DNA from: Desulfosarcina sp046496365
Lineage (GTDB): Bacteria > Desulfobacterota > Desulfobacteria > Desulfobacterales > Desulfosarcinaceae
Assembly (NCBI RefSeq): GCF_046496365.1
Contig: NZ_JAWOHB010000099.1
Location: 1-64,000 of the forward strand
Length of the DNA: 64,000 bases
Direction of reading: 5' to 3'
Part shown: piece after piece, positions 8,524 through 16,813 of the stretch
Numbering within the stretch: the stretch's first letter is position 1
Layout of the letters: the number at the start of each line of letters is the position of its first letter
Made by a program: the position numbers and the translations under genes
The notes under the pieces: generated by a model
What the model saw: only the letters and a program-made list of their open reading frames with translations
Database searches by the model: none
Told to the model about the DNA's origin: nothing

Positions 8524-10566
8524 ATGGAAAAGAAAGCCATCGCGTCTGCAACTATGCACCCAATGCTCTCCCCTTTACCTCCTGACCGGGCTAAAAAAGG
8601 AAAGGTTGTGTCGGCTGAAGAGGCTGTCCGCATCATCCGCAACGGTGATACCATCGCCACAGGCGGCTTCGTGGGCATCGGATTTCCCGAACAGATCGCC
8701 ATCGCCCTGGAAGTGTATTTTCTGGAGCACGATCGTCCCCGGGACCTCAGCCTGGTCTATGCCGCCGGCCAGGGCGACGGCAAGGATCGAGGGCTGAACC
8801 ATCTGGGGCACCTGGGCCTGGTGAAGCGGGTTGTCGGCGGCCACTGGGGATTGGTTCCCAAGCTGCAGAAACTGGCGCTGGACAACAAAATTGAAGCTTA
8901 CAATCTGCCCCAGGGGGTCATTTCTCATATGTATCGGGACATTGCCGCCCACAAACCACGCACCATCACCACCGTCGGCCTGGGAACTTTCGTTGATCCG
9001 CTCAATGGCGGCGGAAAAATGAACGGTGTCACCACCGAGGACCTGGTGGAACGGGTGCAGTTCGATGGCAATGACTACCTGGCTTACAAGACTTTTCCGA
9101 TTAACGTGGCCATTCTGCGTGGAACCACTGCCGACACGGACGGCAACATCACCATGGAGAAGGAAGCCCTCACCCTCGAAGCGCTGGCTATTGCCACGGC
9201 GGCCAGAAACTCCGGGGGGTTCGTCATGGTCCAGGTCGAGCGCGTGGCCGACCGTGGCACCTTGAACGCGCGGCAGGTAAAGATTCCCGGGATCATGGTG
9301 GACTGCGTGGTCGTCTCGGAGCCTGAAAACCACTGGCAGACCTTCGGCACCCGGTACGACCCCTCTTTCAGCAGTGAAATCAAGGTGCCGGTTCAATCCC
9401 TGCCGCCCATGCCGATGGGAGACCGCAAGATTATCGCCCGGCGGGCCGCCTTCGAGCTGATTCCCAACAGCGTGGTCAACCTGGGCATCGGCATGCCCGA
9501 AGGCGTCTCCAGTGTAGCCAACGAGGAAAAGATCATCGAATACCTGACCCTGACGGCGGAGCCGGGAGTGATCGGCGGATTGCCGGCCGGCGGCCTCAAT
9601 TTCGGTGCCGCGGTCAACACCGAGGCCCTCATCGACCAACCTTCCCAGTTTGATTTCTACGACGGCGGCGGGCTGGATCTGGCCTTTCTGGGCCTGGCCC
9701 AGGCCGATGAAGCCGGCAATCTCAATGTGAGCCGGTTCGGCCCCAAGCTGGCCGGTGCCGGCGGATTCATCAACATCAGCCAGAGCGCCAAGCAAGTGGT
9801 CTTTGTGGGCACGTTCACCGCCGGCGGTCTCAAGGTTTCGGTCCGGGATCGCAAGTTGTCCATCGATCAGGAAGGCCGGCTGAAAAAGTTTGTCAAACAG
9901 GTTGAGCATGTTACCTTTTCCGGTGCTTACGCCGTATCCAAAAAACAGCCGGTGTACTATGTTACCGAACGATGCGTCTTCTCGCTGACGCCGCACGGCA
10001 TGGAACTGGTCGAAGTCGCCCCGGGGATCGACCTGGACAAAGACATCCTGCAACACATGGAGTTCAAACCGGTGATCAAGGGGACACCGGCGCTCATGGA
10101 CGAACGGATTTTCAGTCCCGAACCCATGGGGCTCAAGGAGCATCTGTTGGCCGTCTCCCTGGAAAAGCGCCTGGTCTATGATCAGCGTGAAAACCTTTTT
10201 TTCGTCAATTTCGAAGGCTATGCGATTCGCACCGTTGCGGATATCGAAAAAGTCCGGTCCGCCGTGGTTAAGGTTCTGGATCCCTTGCACCATCGGGTCT
10301 ACGCCGTGGTCAATTATGATAATTTCAGCATTTTGCCGGAGTTGGTGGGCGCGTATACCGACATGGTCCAGGGACTGGTGAACCGCTATTACACCGGTGT
10401 TACCCGCTATACAACCAGCACCTTCCTGCGCATGAAAATCGGCGAAGCACTCCAGGAACGCAAGCTGGCGCCGCACATCTATGAAAGCCGGGAGGAGGCT
10501 GAAGCGGCGCTAAAAGGGAAAAGCCGGCCAATTCATGGGCCGCTGCACAATGAGCAGCCAATTTGA
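8524..10566 (+). CDS. Family I acyl-CoA:acetate/3-ketoacid CoA-transferase with C-terminal extension
   Basis: This 680-residue protein resembles the single-chain CoA-transferases YdiF and Pct, which move CoA between short-chain acids such as acetate, propionate, lactate or acetoacetate. Both halves are present: the alpha-like half with GGFVGIGFPE near 47-56, and the beta-like half with NLGIGMPEGV near 319-328. The catalytic Glu346 lies in LTAEPGVIGG. About 140 residues (540-680) extend beyond the roughly 520-530 usual for this family and are not part of the catalytic fold. The ATG at 8524 follows CCAGGAGCC; the upstream in-frame stretch has no coding character. A palindromic GntR-type operator lies just upstream. 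A role in lactate or acetate activation fits the neighbouring operon but is inferred. Confidence 0.88.
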   Translation: MEKKAIASATMHPMLSPLPPDRAKKGKVVSAEEAVRIIRNGDTIATGGFVGIGFPEQIAIALEVYFLEHDRPRDLSLVYAAGQGDGKDRGLNHLGHLGLVKRVVGGHWGLVPKLQKLALDNKIEAYNLPQGVISHMYRDIAAHKPRTITTVGLGTFVDPLNGGGKMNGVTTEDLVERVQFDGNDYLAYKTFPINVAILRGTTADTDGNITMEKEALTLEALAIATAARNSGGFVMVQVERVADRGTLNARQVKIPGIMVDCVVVSEPENHWQTFGTRYDPSFSSEIKVPVQSLPPMPMGDRKIIARRAAFELIPNSVVNLGIGMPEGVSSVANEEKIIEYLTLTAEPGVIGGLPAGGLNFGAAVNTEALIDQPSQFDFYDGGGLDLAFLGLAQADEAGNLNVSRFGPKLAGAGGFINISQSAKQVVFVGTFTAGGLKVSVRDRKLSIDQEGRLKKFVKQVEHVTFSGAYAVSKKQPVYYVTERCVFSLTPHGMELVEVAPGIDLDKDILQHMEFKPVIKGTPALMDERIFSPEPMGLKEHLLAVSLEKRLVYDQRENLFFVNFEGYAIRTVADIEKVRSAVVKVLDPLHHRVYAVVNYDNFSILPELVGAYTDMVQGLVNRYYTGVTRYTTSTFLRMKIGEALQERKLAPHIYESREEAEAALKGKSRPIHGPLHNEQPI

Positions 10567-10675
10567 CACATTTCGTACCCGATCCTGCTAAAGAAAAAAA
10601 TGAATGCCGTTCATCCTCTGGAGCATAAAATTATTATTGACAGGCTCCGGGTAATATAATATTCGAACTGATCAT

Positions 10676-10686
10676 TGGTATGACCA
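10676..10686. promoter_or_regulatory. GntR-type operator upstream of the TRAP/lut operon
   Basis: TGGTATGACCA within ATTGGTATGACCAT matches the TGGT-N3-ACCA core of FadR-subfamily operators and resembles the site at 8447-8463. A TATAAT lies upstream at 10655-10660, so the operator would cover the early transcribed region. A TTGACA at 10637-10642 is only 12 bp from that TATAAT, too close for an ordinary sigma-70 pair. The site is 150 bp before dctP. Confidence 0.5.
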
Positions 10687-10835
10687 TATGGTTTTCAAAC
10701 CTTTTATCCTTCAACAAAAACGTTTGATGGTCCAGAAAGGAGGTGAATCCCTTCAACCTACCGGTTTCCGGCCGGTTGATTCGTTTTCGGTTCAGGTGCT
10801 CGCAACCCATTTGATCAAGAGGGAGGAAGACAGTC

Positions 10836-11990
10836 ATGAAAAAAGCGTTTAGCAGCATGTTGTGCATTGCTTTTGTCCTTTGTTTTCTCACCACCGCCGC
10901 ATTTGCGGCGGAAAAGCGTGAAAAGTTCGGAACGGACAAGCGCACCCCTGTGGCCAAAAAGATCGATTTCAAAACCTCTACCGAGACCATCCGCTGGAAG
11001 ATGGTCATGCCTTGGGACAAGGGCATCCTTTTCTACGACATTGCGGCCCACTTCTGTGACAGTGTGCGTCTGGCTTCCGCCGGCCGCCTGGACATCAAGC
11101 CCTTCTCCGCCGGCGAACTGGTCCCGGCCATGCAGAGTCTCGACGCCGTGAGCCAGGGTGCTGCCCAGGTGGGTCACGATTGGCCCGGTTACTGGAAGGG
11201 TAAAAACGAAGCTTTCAACGCCTTTGCATCGGTGCCCTTCGGCCTGGACGCCGAAGGATACAACATCTGGCTATATGAGCGTGGCGGGCTGGAGTTGATG
11301 CAGGAACTTTACGGCAAGTTCAATCTTTTTGCCCTGCCCGGCGGCCAATGCGGTCAGGAGATGGGGCTTTTCTCCAGCAAGCGCGCCACCAAGATGGAAG
11401 ATTTCAAGGGTATGCGCGTACGTACCGTGGGTTGGTACATGGACATCCTGAACAACCTGGGCGCTTCGGTCACCCCGCTGCCGGCCGGCGAGATCTACCT
11501 GGCCCTGGAGCGCGGCGTCATCGATGCGGCCGAGTTCTCCACACCGGCCATGAACGTGCCGCTGGGCTTCGACGAGATCACCAAGTACGTCATCCAGCCC
11601 GGGGTTCATCAGCCCGGTATTCAGTGCGCCCTTTTTTTCAATAAGGATGCATACGACAAGCTGCCCCAGGACCTGAAGTGGATCGTGGATATCGCCGCCA
11701 AGGAGACTCAGCTGTGGAGCTACAACTGGTCCAACAGTCTGAACCCCGAAGCGATCCGGCTGTTTAAAAAGAAGGTCGAGTTCGTCAAGATGGATACCGA
11801 AACGATGATCGAGTTCCGCAAGGTTACCAAAACGTATCTGGATGAAATCAAGGCGAAGTTCCCGGATGCCAAGAAAGCTTTGGAGTCCCAGGAAGCTTTC
11901 ATCCAGGACTATGCCGAGTGGCGTGAGATCCGCGGCGGCGTCACGCCCTGGCCTTATGAAACATACGTCGGCGGCAAAACCATGGAGTAA
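10836..11990 (+). CDS. dctP: TRAP transporter solute-binding protein (DctP family, TakP-like)
   Basis: This 384-residue periplasmic binding protein of a TRAP transporter has a signal peptide at residues 1-24 (ending TAAFA). The family signature is clear: an Arg-containing GMRVRTVGWYMDILNNLG followed by LPAGEIYLALERGVIDAAEF, the form seen in keto-acid or lactate-binding TakP-like proteins. The start has GGGAGGAAG upstream. It heads an operon with the two membrane subunits and with lactate-oxidising enzymes, so lactate (or a related 2-hydroxy/2-keto acid) is the likely ligand. That substrate is inferred from context. Confidence 0.92.
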   Translation: MKKAFSSMLCIAFVLCFLTTAAFAAEKREKFGTDKRTPVAKKIDFKTSTETIRWKMVMPWDKGILFYDIAAHFCDSVRLASAGRLDIKPFSAGELVPAMQSLDAVSQGAAQVGHDWPGYWKGKNEAFNAFASVPFGLDAEGYNIWLYERGGLELMQELYGKFNLFALPGGQCGQEMGLFSSKRATKMEDFKGMRVRTVGWYMDILNNLGASVTPLPAGEIYLALERGVIDAAEFSTPAMNVPLGFDEITKYVIQPGVHQPGIQCALFFNKDAYDKLPQDLKWIVDIAAKETQLWSYNWSNSLNPEAIRLFKKKVEFVKMDTETMIEFRKVTKTYLDEIKAKFPDAKKALESQEAFIQDYAEWREIRGGVTPWPYETYVGGKTME

Positions 11991-12064
11991 TCCGGCCATA
12001 GAAGCCATTGCGGCGATCCTGTCCTGCAGGACAGGATCGCCCACATCAGGGGAGATCGATTGAT

Positions 12065-12571
12065 ATGCTGGAAAAAACAGCCCATACCATCACCCAATTC
12101 AACCGCAAGGCCGGGGATTGGAGTTCCCTGCTCATGCTGCCCATGCTCTTTGTCGCGGTCTACGAAGTTTTCATGCGCTACGCCTTCAACGCGCCGACGT
12201 CATGGGGCTTCGAGTTGACCATCTTCATCTACGGCGTGCATTTCATCCTGGGATATTCCTATACCGATGCCCATAGCGGCCATGTGCGCGTGGATATCTT
12301 CAGCAGTCGCCTGGTACCCCGTAAAAAGGCCATTCTGGAGATCGTCACGCTGCTGGTTTTTTTCTTTCCCTTCATGACGCTGATGACGGTTTTCGCCGGC
12401 AAGTTCGCCCTCCTCTCCACGTCCATGAGGGAACTGGCCTCTACCAGTTGGGCGCCGCCCATCTGGCCTGTCAAGATCCTGATGGTTCTGGGTTTCTTTC
12501 TGCTCTGGCTGCAGGGCCTGGGCTCTCTGCTGCATAATCTTCATGTCGCCCTCAACGCGAAGGCCAATTGA
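12065..12571 (+). CDS. dctQ: TRAP transporter small permease subunit
   Basis: This 168-residue DctQ protein is the four-helix membrane subunit that docks on DctM. Hydrophobic segments fall at about 22-45, 55-75, 90-115 and 135-155. The motif FMRYAFNAPTSWGFELT is the usual DctQ signature after the first helix, and DAHSGHVRVDIF the second. The ATG at 12065 has AGGGGAGA upstream; an earlier in-frame codon lacks a site. It lies 74 bp after dctP and 22 bp before dctM. Confidence 0.92.
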   Translation: MLEKTAHTITQFNRKAGDWSSLLMLPMLFVAVYEVFMRYAFNAPTSWGFELTIFIYGVHFILGYSYTDAHSGHVRVDIFSSRLVPRKKAILEIVTLLVFFFPFMTLMTVFAGKFALLSTSMRELASTSWAPPIWPVKILMVLGFFLLWLQGLGSLLHNLHVALNAKAN

Positions 12572-12593
12572 GAACCGAAAGGGGTAATCACCC

Positions 12594-13937
12594 ATGAGTG
12601 CCGAATTTCTCACGGTTGCCATGTTCACCATTTTGCTCCTCTCCATTGCCTTGGGGCACCCCCTGGCTTACACCCTGGCCGGAGTCGCCACCCTTTTTGG
12701 ATTGATCGATTACGGTTTCAACTTTACCGGGCTCTTCATGCAGTTCGCCAACCTGGCCTGGGGTTTGATGAACAACTACACCCTGGTGGCAATCCCCCTG
12801 TTCATCTTCATGGCCAACCTGCTGGACTGCTCCAAGGTCTCAGACGAGCTTTTCGATGCCCTCTATGTGGTCTTGGGCGCCCTGAAAGGCGGCCTGGGAC
12901 TGGCGGTCATCGGTGTCTGCACGGTCTTTGCCGCAACCACAGGCATTATCGGCGCTTCGGTGGTCGGGATGACCCTGCTGGCCGCGCCCCCCATGATCCA
13001 GCGCGGCTACCAGAAGGAACTGACCGCCGGCCTGATCTGTTCGGCCGGCAGCCTGGGGATTCTGATACCGCCCAGCATCATGATGGTTGTCTTTGCCGGT
13101 CTGGCCGGGATGAAGGAGACCACGGTCGGCAACCTCTTCGCCGCCGCGATCATCCCCGGCATCGTCCTTTCCGGACTGTTCATGCTCTACACCTGGACGC
13201 GCTGCACCCTCAACCCCTCACTGGGGCCCCCCATCAGTAAAGAGGAGGCCGCCAAGTACTCCGCCGCACAGAAGTGGGGCATGACGCTCAAATCCCTGCT
13301 GCCGCCGGCGGCCTTGATCTTTGCCGTCATGGGCACGATCCTGATGGGGGTGGCAACGGCCACCGAAGCGGCCGCCATGGGCGCCTTGGGGGCCCTGATT
13401 CTGGCCCTGATCAAACGCAAACTCACCTGGGAAGTGATCCGCAGAGCCTGCTCCGCCACACTTAAAACCACATCCATGGTGATGCTGCTGTTCATCGGCG
13501 GCACTTTTTTCAGCAGCGTTTTTCTGGGAATGGGCGGCGGGGACGTGGTCGCCGATCTTCTGGTCGGCTCGGGACTCAACCGCTGGGTTGTCTTCTTCAT
13601 CATGATGTTCATCGTCTTCATCCTGGGGATGTTCATCGACTGGGCGGCCATATTGCTGATCACCGTGCCGATTTTTCTGCCCATCGCCATGGACATCGGC
13701 TTCGATCCGCTCTGGTTCGCCCTGGTGTTGTGCGTCAACCTGCAGTGCTCCTTTCTGACGCCGCCCTTCGGCTACGCGCTCTTTTATTTTGCCGGGGTGG
13801 CCCCCCCGGGTTACACCATGATGCACATTTACCGCGGGATCATTCCTTTTGTGATCCTGCAGGTCATCGGGTTGATCCTCATGGCCGTCTTTCCTTCGAT
13901 GACACTGTGGCTGCCGGCTGTTTTCTTCGGCAGGTGA
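12594..13937 (+). CDS. dctM: TRAP transporter large permease subunit
   Basis: This 447-residue DctM protein has about twelve hydrophobic segments and is the sodium-coupled translocation subunit of the TRAP transporter. Typical features include the early GHPLAYTLAG motif, the SAGSLGILIPPSIMMVVFAG motif near 150-170 and the C-terminal NLQCSFLTPPFG motif. The stop codon overlaps a possible start of the next gene (TGATG), though the ribosome site favours an ATG 27 bp further on. Together with dctP and dctQ it completes one TRAP system. Confidence 0.94.
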   Translation: MSAEFLTVAMFTILLLSIALGHPLAYTLAGVATLFGLIDYGFNFTGLFMQFANLAWGLMNNYTLVAIPLFIFMANLLDCSKVSDELFDALYVVLGALKGGLGLAVIGVCTVFAATTGIIGASVVGMTLLAAPPMIQRGYQKELTAGLICSAGSLGILIPPSIMMVVFAGLAGMKETTVGNLFAAAIIPGIVLSGLFMLYTWTRCTLNPSLGPPISKEEAAKYSAAQKWGMTLKSLLPPAALIFAVMGTILMGVATATEAAAMGALGALILALIKRKLTWEVIRRACSATLKTTSMVMLLFIGGTFFSSVFLGMGGGDVVADLLVGSGLNRWVVFFIMMFIVFILGMFIDWAAILLITVPIFLPIAMDIGFDPLWFALVLCVNLQCSFLTPPFGYALFYFAGVAPPGYTMMHIYRGIIPFVILQVIGLILMAVFPSMTLWLPAVFFGR

Positions 13938-13963
13938 TGCCGTTCACCTTAGAGGTGACCTAT

Positions 13964-14722
13964 ATGAAGACCCGCAATGATGCCGCCGGATCCGACACGG
14001 CTTATTTTTTCGGGACCTGCCTGATGGATGCCGTCTATCCCGATGCCGGGATGGCGGCCATCCGGCTGCTGCAAGCCCAGGGGTTGAAGGTTATTTTTCC
14101 CCGGGACCAGTCCTGCTGCGGCCAGCCGGCCTATAATTCGGGTTTTACCCGGGAGGCCAGGGCTGTCGCCCTCAAGCAGATCAGGGTGTTTGCCAAACCG
14201 TACCCGGTTGTGGTGCCGTCCGGATCCTGTGCCGGCATGATGAAGCACCACTACCCGAAATTGTTTTCCGGCACGCCGGAAGAAGAGGCCGCGCGCCGTT
14301 TTTCCGGCCGGGTTTATGAGCTGTCCGAGTATCTGGTCAGGGTGCTGGCGGTGAAGCTCGAAGACCGGGGCGACCCGTTGACGATCACCTGGCACAGCTC
14401 TTGTCACGCCTTGCGCGAGATGGATGTCATTCGGTATTCCAAGGCGTTGCTCGAACAGTTGAAAAACGTGACCCTGGTGGAACTGCAGCGCGAAACGGAA
14501 TGCTGTGGGTTCGGTGGAACGTTTGCCGTCAAGCAGCCGTCGATCTCGGCCGCCATGGTCAAGGACAAGGTGGCGGATATCCGTCAAACCGGCGCCGCGA
14601 CGCTCGTGGCCGGAGACTGCGGCTGCCTGATGAACATCACCGGAGCCATGGAACATGCCAATGTGGCGATCGCCGGCAAGCACCTGGCCGAATTCCTGTG
14701 GGAGAGAATCAATGGGCAATGA
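13964..14722 (+). CDS. lutA: L-lactate oxidation CCG-domain protein LutA
   Basis: This 252-residue protein has two CCG domains that bind iron-sulfur clusters: an N-terminal set (C19, then SCCGQPAYNSG at about 51-52) and a C-terminal set (SSCHALRE, ECCGFGGTF, DCGCLMN). It matches LutA/YkgE, one subunit of the LutABC complex that oxidises L-lactate to pyruvate. The ATG at 13964 is preceded by AGAGGTGA; an ATG at 13937 overlapping the dctM stop is possible but has no site. It overlaps lutB by 11 bp, which suggests translational coupling. Confidence 0.92.
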   Translation: MKTRNDAAGSDTAYFFGTCLMDAVYPDAGMAAIRLLQAQGLKVIFPRDQSCCGQPAYNSGFTREARAVALKQIRVFAKPYPVVVPSGSCAGMMKHHYPKLFSGTPEEEAARRFSGRVYELSEYLVRVLAVKLEDRGDPLTITWHSSCHALREMDVIRYSKALLEQLKNVTLVELQRETECCGFGGTFAVKQPSISAAMVKDKVADIRQTGAATLVAGDCGCLMNITGAMEHANVAIAGKHLAEFLWERINGQ

Positions 14723-16142
14723 GACGGCATTCGACTTCGCACGCAATGTCGACGGTGCGCTGAAAGACGATCAGCTCCGCAAAAACCTGCGCAAGGCCAT
14801 GGACATCCTGGTCGCCAAGCGTCAAGCGGTCTTTCCGGACAACGCAGCCCTGGAACAACTTCGCTCGGCCGGCAATGCCATCAAGCGTCGTGCACTGCAG
14901 CAGCTGCCCCGTCTGCTGGAGCAACTCGAAGCCAACTGCACCAAAAACGGCATCCAGGTCCACTGGGCTGAAGACACGGCCCAGGCAAATGGCATCGTGC
15001 TGGAGATCCTGCGTCGCCACGATGCCCACGACATCGTCAAGGGCAAGTCGATGGTGTCGGAGGAGATGCACCTGAACCATTTTCTCGAGGCACACCATAT
15101 CGAAGCCATCGAGACCGATCTGGGCGAGTTCATTATCCAGCTCAACCACGAGACACCCTCGCACATCATCGTGCCGGCCATCCACAAGAACAAGGATGAG
15201 GTGGCCGCCATCTTCCACGACAAAATTCCGGACACGCCATACACGGAAAACGTGGAGGAGCTGACCGCCATCGCCAGACGGGTGCTGCGCAAGCGCTTTG
15301 CCGCGGCCAAGGTTGGACTCTCCGGCGTCAATTTTGCCATCGCTGAAACCGGGACCCTGCTGCTGGTGGAAAACGAGGGCAACGGCCGCATGTGCACCAC
15401 GGCACCCGATGTGCACGTAGCCGTGATGGGACTGGAAAAGGTCATCGAGAAGCTTGCCGACGTGCCGCCCCTGCTGCGGCTGCTGACCGGATCGGCCACC
15501 GGGCAGATGATCACCACCTATGTCAACATGATCACATCACCCCGCCGTTCGGGTGAAAAGGACGGCCCCAGGGAGGTACACCTGGTCATTCTGGACAACG
15601 GCCGCTCGCGCATGCTGGCCGATCCAGAGTTCCGCCAGACCCTGCTTTGCATCCGCTGCGGCACCTGCCTGAACCATTGTCCCGTCTACGTTCGCATCGG
15701 CGGCCATGCCTACGGGCACGTCTATCCGGGTCCCATCGGCAAAATCCTGACCCCGCAAATGGAGGGGCTCGAACGGGCCGGGGTGCTGGCCACCGCATCC
15801 AGTCTTTGTGGCGCCTGCGGTGAAGTCTGCCCGGTGAAAATTCCGATTCCCGATTTAATCCGTCGCTTGAGAAATGAAAGCTACGACCAGGACGGCAGTG
15901 CCGTGGTGGCGGGTGGGGGCTACAAAAAAAATGTGGCCGAGACGCTGGTGTGGAAAGGCTGGGAACTGGTCAACCGTTCGCCGGTGCTCAATGAAATGGG
16001 CACCCGCCTGGCTGGAAAGATTGGAAAACGCATGCCCAAAGCCGGTCCACTCAAAAAATGGACACGCGTCCGCTCGTCGCCCAAAGTGGCCCGTACCAGC
16101 CTGCATGAATGTGTGCGCAAGGAAGGGGTGATAGATGAGTAA
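14712..16142 (+). CDS. lutB: L-lactate oxidation iron-sulfur protein LutB
   Basis: This 476-residue LutB/YkgF protein has an N-terminal LUD domain (about 60-300, with GETGTLLLVENEGNGRM-like core) and two [4Fe-4S] ferredoxin motifs. The first ligand set is C313, C316, C319, C323 (CIRCGTCLNHCP) and the second is C366, C369, C373 (CGACGEVCP). It should pass electrons from lactate toward the membrane or another carrier. The ATG at 14712 has GGAGAGAA upstream and overlaps lutA; its own end overlaps lutC by 8 bp. Confidence 0.94.
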   Translation: MGNETAFDFARNVDGALKDDQLRKNLRKAMDILVAKRQAVFPDNAALEQLRSAGNAIKRRALQQLPRLLEQLEANCTKNGIQVHWAEDTAQANGIVLEILRRHDAHDIVKGKSMVSEEMHLNHFLEAHHIEAIETDLGEFIIQLNHETPSHIIVPAIHKNKDEVAAIFHDKIPDTPYTENVEELTAIARRVLRKRFAAAKVGLSGVNFAIAETGTLLLVENEGNGRMCTTAPDVHVAVMGLEKVIEKLADVPPLLRLLTGSATGQMITTYVNMITSPRRSGEKDGPREVHLVILDNGRSRMLADPEFRQTLLCIRCGTCLNHCPVYVRIGGHAYGHVYPGPIGKILTPQMEGLERAGVLATASSLCGACGEVCPVKIPIPDLIRRLRNESYDQDGSAVVAGGGYKKNVAETLVWKGWELVNRSPVLNEMGTRLAGKIGKRMPKAGPLKKWTRVRSSPKVARTSLHECVRKEGVIDE

Positions 16143-16800
16143 TCCGCACAAGGCCCGTGATCGTATATTGGTCCGCCTGCATGCCGCCGGTACGGAGCAG
16201 ACCGTGGTTCCAGAGGCGCCACTGCCGCAAGAGTTGTCGCTCGATCGGGATGCCAGGATGGAACACCTCGCAGCGATGATGACGGCCATGCGCACCGAGG
16301 TCCACATCGTGGAAACCGACACCTGGATCGACACGTTCAAGGAACTGGCCCGGGAGCGGGGCTGGAAACGGCTCCTGTACGGCCCGGGGGCGCCGATCGG
16401 CCCGGCAATCGAAGCGTCATGGACATCCAATGCCGAAGGACTGCCGGAATTGGTGGCCTATGTCGAGCCGGTGGAGACCTTCAAGGCGGATCTTTTTCAG
16501 ATCGATGTCGGGATAACCAGCGTTCGCTCGGGGGTGGCCGACACCGGCGCTGTGGTCCTCTGGCCCACACCGAACGAACCGCGGCTGATGTCCCTGGTGC
16601 CGCCGGTCCACGTGGCGGTGCTCGATGCCGACACGATCTACAACTCGCTGGCCGAGATGATGACCGTCGAAAAATGGGCCGACGGCATGCCCACCAACGC
16701 CGTGTTGATATCCGGCCCGTCCAAGACCGCCGACATCGAGTTTACCTTGGTGTTCGGGGTCCACGGGCCTAAAGAACTGGTCCTGTTGATACGGAAATAA
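16135..16800 (+). CDS. lutC: L-lactate oxidation LUD-domain protein LutC
   Basis: This 221-residue LUD-domain protein corresponds to LutC/YkgG, the third subunit of the L-lactate-oxidising complex. The LUD core is visible in ITSVRSGVADTGAVVLW and SLVPPVHVAVL. There are no clustered cysteines, as expected for LutC. It overlaps lutB by 8 bp and is followed after 13 bp by the glcD-like gene, so the order lutABC-glcD-glcF is one transcript. Confidence 0.92.
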   Translation: MSNPHKARDRILVRLHAAGTEQTVVPEAPLPQELSLDRDARMEHLAAMMTAMRTEVHIVETDTWIDTFKELARERGWKRLLYGPGAPIGPAIEASWTSNAEGLPELVAYVEPVETFKADLFQIDVGITSVRSGVADTGAVVLWPTPNEPRLMSLVPPVHVAVLDADTIYNSLAEMMTVEKWADGMPTNAVLISGPSKTADIEFTLVFGVHGPKELVLLIRK

Positions 16801-16813
16801 AAGGTAATTTGTC

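Noticed and set aside
8575..10476. Long minus-strand frame (633 codons) opposite the CoA-transferase
   Set aside because: It is antisense to a clear family member and has no recognisable motif or ribosome site.
10637..10660. TTGACA/TATAAT pair before the lactate operon
   Set aside because: The spacing is only 12 bp, too short for a standard sigma-70 promoter.
10736..10746. Near-perfect Shine-Dalgarno AAAGGAGGTGA without a following start codon
   Set aside because: No ATG, GTG or TTG lies at a usable distance; it is noted as odd but not claimed as a gene start.
10688..10850. Possible leader peptide of about 54 codons before dctP
   Set aside because: It has no ribosome site at its own start, overlaps the dctP start and shows no conserved feature.
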